Of a stretch of 64,000 bases of DNA, positions 1-10,010 are shown in pieces. The notes under the pieces are model-generated. The model did not search any database. It was not told where the DNA came from and saw only the letters and a list, made by a program, of their open reading frames with translations. A program made the position numbers and the translations under genes. Position 1 is the stretch's first letter. Every line of letters starts with the position of its first letter. Origin of the DNA: Melastoma dodecandrum (Eukaryota; Streptophyta; Magnoliopsida; Myrtales; Melastomataceae); the NCBI GenBank assembly GCA_029817715.1, contig JARUPY010000190.1:4650001-4714000 (forward strand). The letters run 5' to 3'.

Positions 1-372
1 TTACACCTATTTATGGTTCTTTTACCACCGAGTCCTATTTTTAACCACATAAAATTTCTACCTACCTCCCTCTAGATGCTTCTTGACTATGCTATAACTT
101 TCCCGGTCTTAGTTTTGATTTTCGCGAGGGATCTTTAGAAGGGTTCATGAGGCTTCTCGAGAATGTGATGTTGGGTTAATTTTAACAGGGTTGAGTTGGG
201 AAGTGCCCGATCCAATGACCAGCTGGGAAAAGATGGATCTGGAAACGAAGTCAGGGAAATGACGAGGGAAGCAACGCACAATTTGGTTGAAGAATTATAA
301 ATTTGCGGGAGTCTTTTTACCACCAAACAGGACAATATTTTTAATGAAAGTTTGATTAGGGACATAAATTAT
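1..372. other. Downstream flank, duplicated at 17545-17765
   Basis: No gene seen. From about base 4 the sequence matches 17548 onward nearly base for base, so the window opens inside a duplicated block. The short reading frames here show no family resemblance. Confidence 0.6.
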
Positions 373-1728
373 TCACAATGACTGATGTCCAGAATCTCAA
401 GTTTGTCCAAATTACTCACCTCCACCGGCAGAGCAGAAATACTCGCGTGTAGCAGCTCCAAAATTCGTAGATTTTTTCAGATTCCAACAGCGGGAGGCTT
501 GCAATTCTTCGAGAGAGATCAAGTGTTCGATATTGCTGGGTAGCTCGCTTATGAAGCAAGAATCCATTCTTAGCACCTTCAAAGATTGCAATTTTGAAAT
601 CGTGTTTTTGAGTTATGCAATCCTTGTCCCGGATATATCCAACTCAACTAGGGAACTGTCCTTCACTTCCCCGATGGACTCCGGCAGTTGCTGTACTTTC
701 CGGCAGTCCCTTATGGACAGCTTCTGAAGTCTTTCCAGCTTCCCAACGGAGTCCGGGAGGCACCTTAGCTGTATGCAACCCAGACAGCTCAGAATTTCAA
801 GGTTTATCAGTTTCCCTATATCGGGAATCTCAACACCCGTACCATCAATCAGAAGCTCTCTCAAATGGACCAACTCGCCCAGCTCTTGGGGCAATATGTT
901 CAAGTCTTGGCAGGATTTTAGGTTCAGATACACCAACTGCTTCAAAGTGCCAATGGAAGGATCGATGTGCACCAAGAGTGCGCATCCTTCCAGGATCAGC
1001 CTTTCCAACTCGGGTGATTTTGTGAAGTTAGGAGTGAAGAGTAAATCCGTGCAACCTGAAAGGTTCGGGACTTTAACATTTATCAAGGTGATATTTTCCC
1101 AACCTTTCCAGTCTTCTGTAATGGCACTTCCCGACAGGTCGAGAATTAGCAAGTCCTTTGTATCAACATCAGTTGCTTCAAAGTCTCTGCGGCACCTTCG
1201 CCATTGCAGCCACCTTAATTTTTGGAAAAGACCTCTGAAATCTCCAGCGATAACAGCAGAATCTAAAATGAGAAATCTGAGCTCTGACATTTTGTGGAAG
1301 TTTTTCTCCGTAAACTCTTCTTCGGACGTTTTATCATCAAAGCCTAGACAAAGAGCTTCAATTTTCTTTGTCCCCTGTGTAGGCGTGAAATAACACAAAG
1401 AATCAGATTAACAAACAAAGTTATGCGTCCACCAAACAACTTCTTTATCGCAAAGTAAAACAACATTAAAAACTAAGGGATATCTTTACCCTTTCATTCT
1501 TAAGTATGTCCAAAACGTCTTAGAGAGCTATGCATCCACAATTGATCATCCGCACCAACTTTTGCAAAGGGCATCAAGGTTTTACCCGAGCACCGACTAA
1601 GCAACTCATGCCACATATATTTTGCAGTGTGAACATCTTCATTAGAAGCAAAGCATGCAACGTCTAGAAATATTTGCTTCAGCCTTTCATCTAGCTCTCC
1701 GTGAAGTACCGCTAGAAAAGTGATTGGC
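373..1728 (-). pseudogene. TNL fragment (second lineage): NBS 3' end plus LRR, broken
   Basis: Relic of the 3' half of a TIR-NBS-LRR gene. About 1504-1715 encodes the end of the NB-ARC domain, with an RNBS-D-like motif (QIFLDVACF) and an MHD-like WMHSSLRRFG. After an intron, an exon starting near 1374 (acceptor ...acag) encodes leucine-rich repeats (MSELRFLILD, LEILSCLGCIQLRCLP). Three lesions are visible against the paralogue at 17985-19504. The first is a 71-bp deletion between two gtcca repeats (near 1508) that shifts the frame. The second is a GAA-to-TAA nonsense codon at about 613 after SGTRIA. The third is further loss of LRR sequence around 470. It lies directly downstream of TNL copy 1 and belongs to a different TNL lineage from it. 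No upstream TIR or P-loop part is present, so it cannot encode a receptor. Confidence 0.85.
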
Positions 1729-2143
1729 CACGTGAACACGATTGGATTGATTGATTCTAACCAAAATGAAGAATACATTTATTTATTGGATGCAATTATT
1801 ATTTAAGATCCAATCATAAAAAAAAAGATTAATTTATATTTGTATGCACAAAATGACAAAAACTTGGCAGGTTGGGCTTATAGTAAAAATTACTAAACTA
1901 ATGTAAAAGATTAGTAATTAAAATCATAGGAGAAGTATTGTTCCGGGTTTTTTGGAGGATTTTTAATTTTTCATGTATGTATTTTTATTAATTGATCAAT
2001 TAAGTTTAACTTGAGTCAAATCATTTTAATCACTTCATAATAATACATGTTGATCCCTTGTCTTTGGCCTTTTTAATGAATTCCCTAGCTGAGAGACAGA
2101 ACGATTGAATACAAGGTTAATCATCCAGTTGAGACAGAGTCCA

Positions 2144-3217
2144 TCAATCAACTTCCAGTTCTCCTTTTGTTCGTTTGTTGGGGTATAGTCGATACGGGCC
2201 TTCAAATGACTCGAATCCCGTGCACCCTGAAACTATCAAGCGGCAGTCTCCCACCATACAAGGCACGCTTATCAGAGAGTCGTTCAATTTAAACTTCACC
2301 CTCTTCAATCTTCTCAAGTTTGAGAGGTATGGGATTTCACCCGCGAAACCACACATGGAGACCTCTAATACCTCCAAGAGCTCCATTCTCTCGACCCCAG
2401 AAAAGTCAATGCATTCACAACTCCACAGATGTAAGTAGCAAAGCCTCCTTAACGATCCTAAATTGGACAACCTGATAGGACAAATCATATTCCCCATATT
2501 ATCTCGTCCATCCAGCAAAGTCCCACTCTGCATTGATTGCCAACAACTCGAGAGTAACAATCCACGCAAGGACGAAGGAAGCAGCGATGCGGATGAAATG
2601 TCGCAATAACACAGAATGAGATCCTGCAGCCAGGACATGGAACCCAAATTAGTAGAAAAAATACCACCGACATCCAAACTTATTTTCTGCAACCCATATA
2701 GCTTCTCTATCCCCTCTACGTCCTCAGCGAGACGACCTAAATTCAGCGATCGGAGGCTGGCAAGTCGGGAAAGATTGCATCTTGCAAGGTTTGGCACCTC
2801 TGACATTGAAATTTTAAAAGAAATGAATAATTGAGAAATTTCCAATACCTCAAGGCTCTTTAGATTGCCGATCGAGGAAGGTAGCTTCCATATGCGTGAC
2901 TCAGTCACATGGAGTACTCTCAAGTCCTCTAGCCTCCCAATGGACTCTGGCAACTCCAAATTTTGGCAATCACAGGACAAACGGAGCTCTTGTAGAGCTT
3001 TTGCAGATCCAAGCTCTTCCGGTAACCTTGTCAATCTGAAACAGCCGAATATATCCAGGCGTTTAAGATACCCTAATACACCGATAGAACTGGGGATTTC
3101 TTCCAAATTCCCGCAATATTTGAGTTTAATTATCTCCAGCTTTGGGAAAAGAGAGAGGTCGGGCAGTCTTGTAATCTTCGCATCCGTGAAATCAAGAACT
3201 CTCAAATTACCCATTCT
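2144..3217 (-). pseudogene. LRR exon of TNL copy 1
   Basis: Open exon of about 357 codons with repeated LxxLxLxxC/N LRR units (MGNLRVLDFT, PELGSAKALQ-type, LEVLEVSMCGF) ending in a short post-LRR tail. The acceptor is ...aatag just before an AGA codon, giving phase 0. It is very close to the exons at 20005-21072 and 47211-48287. LRR regions of this family usually set recognition specificity; here the exon lies downstream of a disrupted TIR exon. Confidence 0.85.
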
Positions 3218-3707
3218 CTATTAAAACAAAAAAAAACGAGTATAATCCCATGATTAGTTAATGTTGATTTTCTGCTTTATGATAGATGAATACAAGGGAA
3301 AGGAAATTAATACCAGGTCTTCCATTAAATTGTCCGTAATTCCATCCCCCCAAAGCTGGAGAATTACGAGGCTGTCCATCTTGAAGAAATCGGGATTAGG
3401 TCTGAGATCCAACAAGTCCACTCTCCAAACATCCCAAGATAGCCACAATAGATTCGTCCGGAAATTCCTAAACTTCCCACTTAATCTTGCTACATGTCCT
3501 GATAGGTTGAGAAACCTGAGATTGGACATGCCCTTGAATTCCTTCCCGGTTAAAACTTCCCGAGAACCTCGCGGGTCAATGGCTAAAACTTGATCGGTGC
3601 CCTGGTAGGAAAGGAAAACATAAAGGAAATGAGGAAGCCAAAGAGAGAGACCGAGTCCAATCCAATAAATCAGGAAAACATTATTATTATTATTATTATC
3701 ATATCAC

Positions 3708-4869
3708 CTGCTTTTGGCGTATGACATTAAGGGCCAATTTAGGATCCCACAGCCTGCTGCGCTTGCCGGGGCTCTCTGAATTAACAATCTCCCTTCCCAT
3801 CTCTCTAATTAAGTCATGCATCCAATACTTGTCTTCAAAGTCATCGTTGACATTCAGTACCTTAATCAAAGATCTGTTCTGGAGGACATCCAATCCACTT
3901 TTAGGAAAAAAAACACAGGCTTCCCACATGTAACTCGCATACTTCCTTGGCATCACATAATCGTCGAAACAAGCAATGTCCAGAAAAATCTGCTTCTCAC
4001 TCTCCTTTAAGTTATCATAGCTGATCCGCAGCTTACTCAAGACGTCTTCGTGAGGCACTCGCTCCAGCATTTCCAATGTATGTTCCCATTTATTCTTTTC
4101 CTTTCTGAATAAGAGCCCTCCGATCACCTCCAAAGCTAAGGGAAGCTTTCCGGACATATGGATAACCTGCATCGATAAATCATCAAAGTCATCTGGAGGT
4201 ACCTCTCCACCAAATGCGTGCCGACTGAAGAGTTGCAGAGCATGATCATCGCTCATACACTCCACTTCATAAGCAGTATCACTAGGTCTCATAAGGCCCT
4301 TGCAAACGCTCTTATCCCTCGTCGTGACGAAAATTATCGTTTCCGGACCGAAGAATTCGAAATTTCCAACCAACTTTTTGAGCTGACTACTCTTGCTGAC
4401 ATCGTCAAAAACGATAAGGACCCTTCTATTGCGGAGCCTTCTTTGGATCTCATTCATTCCATCGCTAGAGTCACCAATTTCTCCATCCGATTTGCCGAAG
4501 ATATCCCTCAATAGCTTCTTTTGCAACCTTTCAACACCCCCCACACTAGTCGACAAGGATTCTCGCACATCGGCAAGGAAGCAGCATCCATCGAATTGGG
4601 AAGAGATTCTGTTGAAGATGACATTCGCCAGTGTTGTCTTCCCAAGGCCCCCCATGCCATGCACCACCACAACATGTCGTTCAGCGTGAGAACTCAAATT
4701 CAACATGCCCAATACATCCTCCACGCGATCATCCATCCCTACGAGATGATCCGGCAAAATCCTATCTTTGATGTTCAGCTTGTTTAGAATATCCGCAACC
4801 ACAGCACTAACGAACTCACCCATCCTACCCGAAATCAAATGGAGATCAAGTTGTTCAAAACACTGCCGA
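3708..4869 (-). pseudogene. NB-ARC exon of TNL copy 1
   Basis: Open exon with the nucleotide-binding motifs in order: P-loop GMGGLGKTT, kinase-2 VLIVFDDV, RNBS-B VTTRDKS, KLPLALEVIGG, RNBS-D QIFLDIACFDD and the MHD motif WMHDLIREMGREIV. It ends with a cag|gtga donor at 3708. It starts at a ttag acceptor that completes the codon left by the TIR exon, in phase with copy 2. The nucleotide-binding core shows no damage. Confidence 0.85.
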
Positions 4870-5009
4870 CTAACAACATGGAAAAGCTCAACGGAGACAA
4901 CAGCCGTTGAAATATCCGAAATGACATAAATAATTATATAAAAAAGAGCAAGGTTTAAGATGATGAGTTATATACCCCTTATCTTTTTTGTATTCCAGAC
5001 CACTGATAC

Positions 5010-5323
5010 TGTTGAACGAACTTGTTTGGACGCCGAATAGTTTAGCCACAATTTCCACTAGACTAAAAAAAATGCCGAAGGCTTGAGGAGAAGAGGAAAC
5101 ACAGAGACTTCAAGAGGAGACAAGACTATTTAACTAGTCTTCTACTATTCTAAGGTGTAGGTACAAATGGGGTGACACCTCCTATTTATAGATGAAATGC
5201 ACCGACATACAAGCCGCAATTTTTGACTTTTCCTAAATTGCTACGGGAGAAACGAATGATCTGGAGAGGTGGGGAACACTCGAGAGAAATCTAGAAAAGT
5301 TACGGTGTTGGTTTATTTCAACA
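5010..5323 (-). repeat. 3' LTR of the copia element
   Basis: 314 bp, identical to the 5' LTR apart from one missing A in the run near 5070. It is preceded (minus sense) by the purine-rich tract and followed by the gatac duplication. Confidence 0.93.
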
Positions 5324-5332
5324 CTCCCCCTC
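5324..5332 (-). promoter_or_regulatory. Polypurine tract
   Basis: Minus strand GAGGGGGAG directly abutting the 3' LTR, the expected priming site for plus-strand DNA synthesis. It overlaps the last codons of the pol frame. Confidence 0.8.
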
Positions 5333-7820
5333 AACACCGACTTATTCTTCTTGTCATACCAAGTTGTACTAGAAAGTCTTCGAGCTTGCTTCCGTTTAGT
5401 CCTTTGGTGAAGATATCTGCTAGCTGATCCTTTGTGCTAATATATTGAAGCTTGATATCTCCTTGTAATACTTTCTCTCGCAAGAAGTGATAATGGACCT
5501 CCACATGCTTGGTTCTTGCGTGGAATACTGGATTTTCGGCTAGCTGAATTGCGGACTTATTATCACATGATAAGGGAACTGCATAGTCGATTTGTTGGTG
5601 GAGATCTTGCATGAGCTGCATTAGCCATGTAGCTTCTTGTGTTGCGGTGGCTGCAGCTCTATACTCTGCTTCTGTTGTTGAGAGCGAAACCGTTGGTTGT
5701 CTTTTACTGCACCACGAGACCGCTCCCCCTGCAATACTGAAAACATACCCTGTGGTAGATCTTCGAGTATCACGATCTCCAGCATAATCAGCATCACAGT
5801 AACCGGCAAGTCTGCAATCTCCTTCCCTTTTATACAACACCCCATAGTTCAACGTACCCTTGATGTATCTCAATATTCTGCGTACCGCCTCGAGGTGAGG
5901 CTTCTTAGGAGCTTGCATAAATCTGCTTACCAGTCCGACTGCATATGAGATATCCGGCCTTGTATGTGTCAAGTAGATTAAGCTCCCTACCAGTTGACGA
6001 TACATCGTCGAGTCTTCTAGATCTTTGCCTTCATTTGCACTAAGCTTTGCGTTGACCTCCATAGGTGTTGATATTGGCTTGCACTCTGACATCCCATATT
6101 TCTTTAGTAACTCTTTTGCATATTTCTCTTGACAGAGAAATATGCCTGCTGAAGGTCGATCAACTTCTAGTCCCAAGAAGTGCTTCAACTCTCCGAGCTC
6201 CTTCATGTGGAAACGCACTGAGAGATTCTCTTTGATCTGCTTGGCCTCCATGTCATCATCACCTGTGATGATGAGATCATCCACATATACGAGCACCACT
6301 GTGATCTTCTCTTGTTTGACTTTGACAAAGAGACTTGAGTCGGCGATAGCGAGAGTATATCCACTCTCCACTAAGAACTCTGCAATCTTGCCGTACCAAG
6401 CTCTTGGCGCTTGCTTCAGTCCATATAATGCTTTCCTTAGTTTGTAGACATAGGTAGGACGGTCCTTGTCTGTAAAGCCCTGAGGTTGCTCCATGTAGAT
6501 TGCTCTATCTAATTCTCCGTGTAGAAAAGCATTCTTCACGTCCATCTGCCAGAGCGTCCAGGACTTACTTGCTGCTAGGGCTAGTAGAACTCTGACAGTT
6601 GTCATCTTTGCAACTGGACTGAATGTCTCGTCATAGTCCAAGCCATACTGTTGAGAGAATCCGCGAGCGACAAGACGGGCCTTGTATCTTTCCACGGATC
6701 CGTCGGGACGAGTCTTCACCTTATACACCCATTTGCAGGATATGGGTCTTACCTCGCTAGGTTTGGGAACCAACTCCCAAGTCTGGTTTTCTTCTAAGGC
6801 CCGAATTTCTTCTTGCATAGCATCTTGCCACACCTTATGTTTTGATGCTTCTTCATAAGTTGAGGGCTCATGTGGATCCATATCTTCTGCAAGTGCTACT
6901 TCTATGTACCGTGTTGGCGACCTCCGTTGCCTTGTGGACCTCCTCAGTGGTGTTATCCCGTCACCTGTTTCTTCTTCCGCTGCATTCTCTTGAGAGGACC
7001 TCTGGTACACTCCAGTTTGCCAAGGTCTCTTCTCTTCTGTGTCATCATTTTCCTCAATGGTTGGTTTTAGGGTTACTTGCTCCCCCTGCTTCATGTGCTC
7101 CTTGTCTTCTTCTATTGTTGAAGGCGGCCACCAAGAAGTTGCTTCATCAAAGACGATGTTCCTTGATACAATGCACTTGTTAGTCATAGGATCGCAGCAT
7201 CTCCATCCTTTTCTCTCTGTGTCGTATCCTAGGAAGATGCACTTGGTCGCCTTCTTGTCGAACTTGCTCCGCAAGTGGCTAGGGATGAAGACATAACAAA
7301 CACACCCAAAGACTCGAAAGTGGCTTACTGTAGGCTTCATCTTCCATAGTAGCTCGAAGGGTGTCTTGAACTTCAGGCGAGCTTGGGGTATCCTATTTGC
7401 AACATCTGCAGCCGTCTTCATGCACTCTGCCCAATATTTTCCTGGGACATTTCTAGCGTGCAACATGCTTCTGCATACTTCTGCAAGATGCCTGTTCTTC
7501 CTTTCTGCCACACCGTTCTGTTGTGGCGTGTGGGGACAAGTCAACTGTCGTCTTATCTTGTTTGCCTTTAGGTACTCTGTAAACTCCCGAGAGGTATATT
7601 CTCCCCCGTTGTCAGTACGTAGGCACTTCACCTTCGTCTGCAGATCGCTCTCCACCTTGGTCTTGAACTCTATGAACTTCTGTAGGGCTTCTGACTTTTC
7701 TTTCATGAAGTACACCCAGACGTACCTTGAGTAGTCGTCGATGAAAGTCACCATGTATCTACAGCCACCTATTGATGGATGTTGTACTGGACCGAATACA
7801 TCCGAGTGGATCAACTGCAA
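5331..7820 (-). CDS. pol: Copia integrase, reverse transcriptase and RNase H
   Basis: An 829-residue frame. The integrase core is at the start (HSDVFGPV, then TDNGGEY and the glutamate region PQQNGVAERKN), giving the DDE triad. The reverse transcriptase carries the catalytic VYVDDLIITGDD. The RNase H region shows CDADYAGDRDTRRSTTGY and STTEAEYRA. The frame ends beside the polypurine tract. It is in the same frame as the upstream gag-protease and is separated from it only by a TAG, so normal expression would need readthrough or a cooperating intact copy. There are no other frameshifts or stops, as expected for a young element. Confidence 0.92.
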   Translation of the reverse strand: MQLIHSDVFGPVQHPSIGGCRYMVTFIDDYSRYVWVYFMKEKSEALQKFIEFKTKVESDLQTKVKCLRTDNGGEYTSREFTEYLKANKIRRQLTCPHTPQQNGVAERKNRHLAEVCRSMLHARNVPGKYWAECMKTAADVANRIPQARLKFKTPFELLWKMKPTVSHFRVFGCVCYVFIPSHLRSKFDKKATKCIFLGYDTERKGWRCCDPMTNKCIVSRNIVFDEATSWWPPSTIEEDKEHMKQGEQVTLKPTIEENDDTEEKRPWQTGVYQRSSQENAAEEETGDGITPLRRSTRQRRSPTRYIEVALAEDMDPHEPSTYEEASKHKVWQDAMQEEIRALEENQTWELVPKPSEVRPISCKWVYKVKTRPDGSVERYKARLVARGFSQQYGLDYDETFSPVAKMTTVRVLLALAASKSWTLWQMDVKNAFLHGELDRAIYMEQPQGFTDKDRPTYVYKLRKALYGLKQAPRAWYGKIAEFLVESGYTLAIADSSLFVKVKQEKITVVLVYVDDLIITGDDDMEAKQIKENLSVRFHMKELGELKHFLGLEVDRPSAGIFLCQEKYAKELLKKYGMSECKPISTPMEVNAKLSANEGKDLEDSTMYRQLVGSLIYLTHTRPDISYAVGLVSRFMQAPKKPHLEAVRRILRYIKGTLNYGVLYKREGDCRLAGYCDADYAGDRDTRRSTTGYVFSIAGGAVSWCSKRQPTVSLSTTEAEYRAAATATQEATWLMQLMQDLHQQIDYAVPLSCDNKSAIQLAENPVFHARTKHVEVHYHFLREKVLQGDIKLQYISTKDQLADIFTKGLNGSKLEDFLVQLGMTRRISRC

Positions 7821-7877
7821 TGGGTTCTCAGCCCTATAATTGGATTCTTCGTACGGTAATTGGTGTGCTTTACCGTA

Positions 7878-9392
7878 CTAGCAGCCTGAGCAGACGTTGT
7901 CGACATTTACTTCTAGCTGCGGGAGACCCTTCAACATCTCCTTGCTCATCATCACCTTTAACTTGTGGTATCCGACGTGTCCAAGCCTCTCGTGCCACAG
8001 GTCAGCTGTCTCATTCCTCTTCACCTTGTCTATGTATGCCGATTCTGCTGACATCACAAAGATGGAGTTTACCTTCCGTCCTTCCATGAATGGCGTTCCT
8101 GAAAACTTTAGCTCGTGGTAGACCTTGACGTCATCAGGACCAAACACCACGAAATTACCGGGGGCTGTCAGTTGGGCTACTGACAAAAGGTTATTCTTTA
8201 TAGCAGGGACATGGTAGACTCCTTGGAGTTGCACCTTGTTGGCACCATCATCGACGTCAATAACAGTCTTCCCGACATGAGCGATAGGTAGTCTGGAGTT
8301 GTTGCCGGTGACGACGACTCGCTGTCCTTTGTATTCTGATAGCTCCCGTAGCTTCTCCTCGTCACCTGTCATATGGTTGGAGCACCCCGAGTCAAATATC
8401 CAGTTCTCTGCATAGTTCACAGAGTTGTTGTGAACTACTGCAAGAGCCTGGTCTTCCAACAACTGATCTTCTTCCATCACAGCGAGAGATGCTTCAAGGT
8501 TCCATTCATCTTCAGATTTATCTCCTTCTTGATTGGCTGACGTGGCAGCATTTCCTTCCACGTTCTTCTTCTTGAACCAGCAGTCTCTCGCATAGTGGCC
8601 CTTCTTTCCACAGTTGAAGCATTTTTCATCGTTTCGCTGTGCTAGTTTGTCTTCTCGTTTCTCATGTTGTGGTCTAGACAGTTGGTGCTCACGCCGTCCA
8701 CCTCTACCACCTCGAGAGAATTTTCTATTCTCAGGCCTCTTATATGTAGCAGAGTTTCTCCCTCTGTTGCTATATAGAGCCTCTTCTTCACTTTTCAAAG
8801 ATACGCCCGCCATCTGTTTTGCTAGCGTCTCCTGATTAGCTAGCAAATTTTCTAAATCCTCTAACGACGGCGGCGTAGGCCATCCTTGCACAGCTGCAAT
8901 GAATCCCCTATACTCTGGTCGTAACCCATGGATGATAATCCTTCTCATCCTATCGTCACTGATCTTGGAGCCTGGGTCTAACTCCGAAATCTCTCGGCAG
9001 ATAGACTTTACCTTCGTAAAATACTGATTAATTCCTAAATCTCCTTGTCTAACCGCCATTAAATCATTCTCTAGCAACTGAAGCCTCATATCATTTTTTT
9101 TCGAGAACCTAGTTGCTAGTATATTCCAGGCATCCTTTGGGGTAGTGGCGTACCTTATGTGCTCTAGCATCTCCTCTTCTATGGTGGTCTTTATGGCGAA
9201 CATGGCCTTCCCTGCTTTAATCCGCCATTTCCTCAAATTGGCAGCATCCTCCTCTGGTGGGGTTGTCTCACTTCCACCAATGATCTCCCAGAGATCTTGG
9301 CCTTGGAGATATGACTCCATGCACGTCTTCCACGTGCTATAATTCTGGTTGTTTAATTTCTTCAGCATGCCGACAGTATTAATTTCTGCCAT
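7878..9392 (-). CDS. gag: Copia Gag plus protease part of the polyprotein
   Basis: A 504-residue frame beginning MAEINTVGML. The N-terminal two thirds is a copia Gag (UBN2-type) region. A CCHC zinc knuckle CFNCGKKGHYARDC for RNA binding follows, then the aspartic protease active site in FDSGCSNHMTG, then the start of the integrase zinc-binding region (HERLGHVGYHKL and CSGC). The frame stops at a TAG (7878-7880) inside the integrase N-terminal domain, two codons before a conserved-looking YGK. The pol frame continues in the same frame after it, so this is one polyprotein gene cut by a single nonsense codon. The ATG at 9392 is the first in the frame after the leader. Confidence 0.92.
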   Translation of the reverse strand: MAEINTVGMLKKLNNQNYSTWKTCMESYLQGQDLWEIIGGSETTPPEEDAANLRKWRIKAGKAMFAIKTTIEEEMLEHIRYATTPKDAWNILATRFSKKNDMRLQLLENDLMAVRQGDLGINQYFTKVKSICREISELDPGSKISDDRMRRIIIHGLRPEYRGFIAAVQGWPTPPSLEDLENLLANQETLAKQMAGVSLKSEEEALYSNRGRNSATYKRPENRKFSRGGRGGRREHQLSRPQHEKREDKLAQRNDEKCFNCGKKGHYARDCWFKKKNVEGNAATSANQEGDKSEDEWNLEASLAVMEEDQLLEDQALAVVHNNSVNYAENWIFDSGCSNHMTGDEEKLRELSEYKGQRVVVTGNNSRLPIAHVGKTVIDVDDGANKVQLQGVYHVPAIKNNLLSVAQLTAPGNFVVFGPDDVKVYHELKFSGTPFMEGRKVNSIFVMSAESAYIDKVKRNETADLWHERLGHVGYHKLKVMMSKEMLKGLPQLEVNVDNVCSGC

Positions 9393-9680
9393 ACCGAATT
9401 TACTTTCTGGAAGCGTAGCCTGGTTCCTGACCTATGCCCAACGCAATCCCGGATTGCAGCTTCCTTGGTAGAACTTCGGCAGTATTTCGGCAGAACCTTC
9501 GCTTGTACTTCTGCAAAATCTCCACGAGATTTCGGCAGAACCTCTGCTAGTCTTAGCAGAACCTTTACGGGATTTTGATAGAATCTCCGCAAAAAAAAAA
9601 CTTCGACAGAACCTCCGCAGAACTTCGACACAATCTCTGCGGGACTTCGGCAGCTCAACCTCGACAACCCGTACAACCTC

Positions 9681-9692
9681 GCTCTGATACCA
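9681..9692 (-). promoter_or_regulatory. Primer-binding site (initiator tRNA-Met)
   Basis: On the minus strand this reads TGGTATCAGAGC, the standard copia site complementary to the 3' end of plant initiator methionine tRNA. It lies three bases inside the 5' LTR. Confidence 0.92.
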
Positions 9693-9695
9693 AAA

Positions 9696-10010
9696 TGTTG
9701 AACGAACTTGTTTGGACGCCGAATAGTTTAGCCACAATTTCCACTAGACTAAAAAAAAATGCCGAAGGCTTGAGGAGAAGAGGAAACACAGAGACTTCAA
9801 GAGGAGACAAGACTATTTAACTAGTCTTCTACTATTCTAAGGTGTAGGTACAAATGGGGTGACACCTCCTATTTATAGATGAAATGCACCGACATACAAG
9901 CCGCAATTTTTGACTTTTCCTAAATTGCTACGGGAGAAACGAATGATCTGGAGAGGTGGGGAACACTCGAGAGAAATCTAGAAAAGTTACGGTGTTGGTT
10001 TATTTCAACA
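9696..10010 (-). repeat. 5' LTR of the copia element
   Basis: 315 bp, starting TGTTGAA and ending TTCAACA on either strand (inverted termini). It contains a TATA-like tctataaatagg on the minus strand near 9868-9880, the likely U3 promoter driving minus-strand transcription. Confidence 0.93.

Larger units (their letters stand above)
5010..10010 (-). mobile_element. Full-length Ty1/copia LTR retrotransposon (Tnt1/Tork-like)
   Basis: A complete 5001-bp element in minus orientation, with two LTRs of 314 and 315 bp that differ only by one A in a homopolymer. A 5-bp target duplication gatac lies at 5005-5009 and 10011-10015. A primer-binding site complementary to initiator Met tRNA (9681-9692 on the plus strand), a polypurine tract and one long gag-pol frame lie between them. 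The domain order gag, protease, integrase, reverse transcriptase, RNase H defines copia. Near-identical LTRs mean a very recent insertion. One in-frame TAG splits the polyprotein frame, so this copy may depend on other copies. Confidence 0.96.

Noticed and set aside
2485..2834. Open frames on both strands inside the LRR exons
   Set aside because: They overlap the clear LRR frame and repeat in all TNL copies only because the DNA is duplicated; no family resemblance.
6142..7734. Several plus-strand frames opposite copia pol
   Set aside because: Antisense shadows of the reverse transcriptase/integrase frame.
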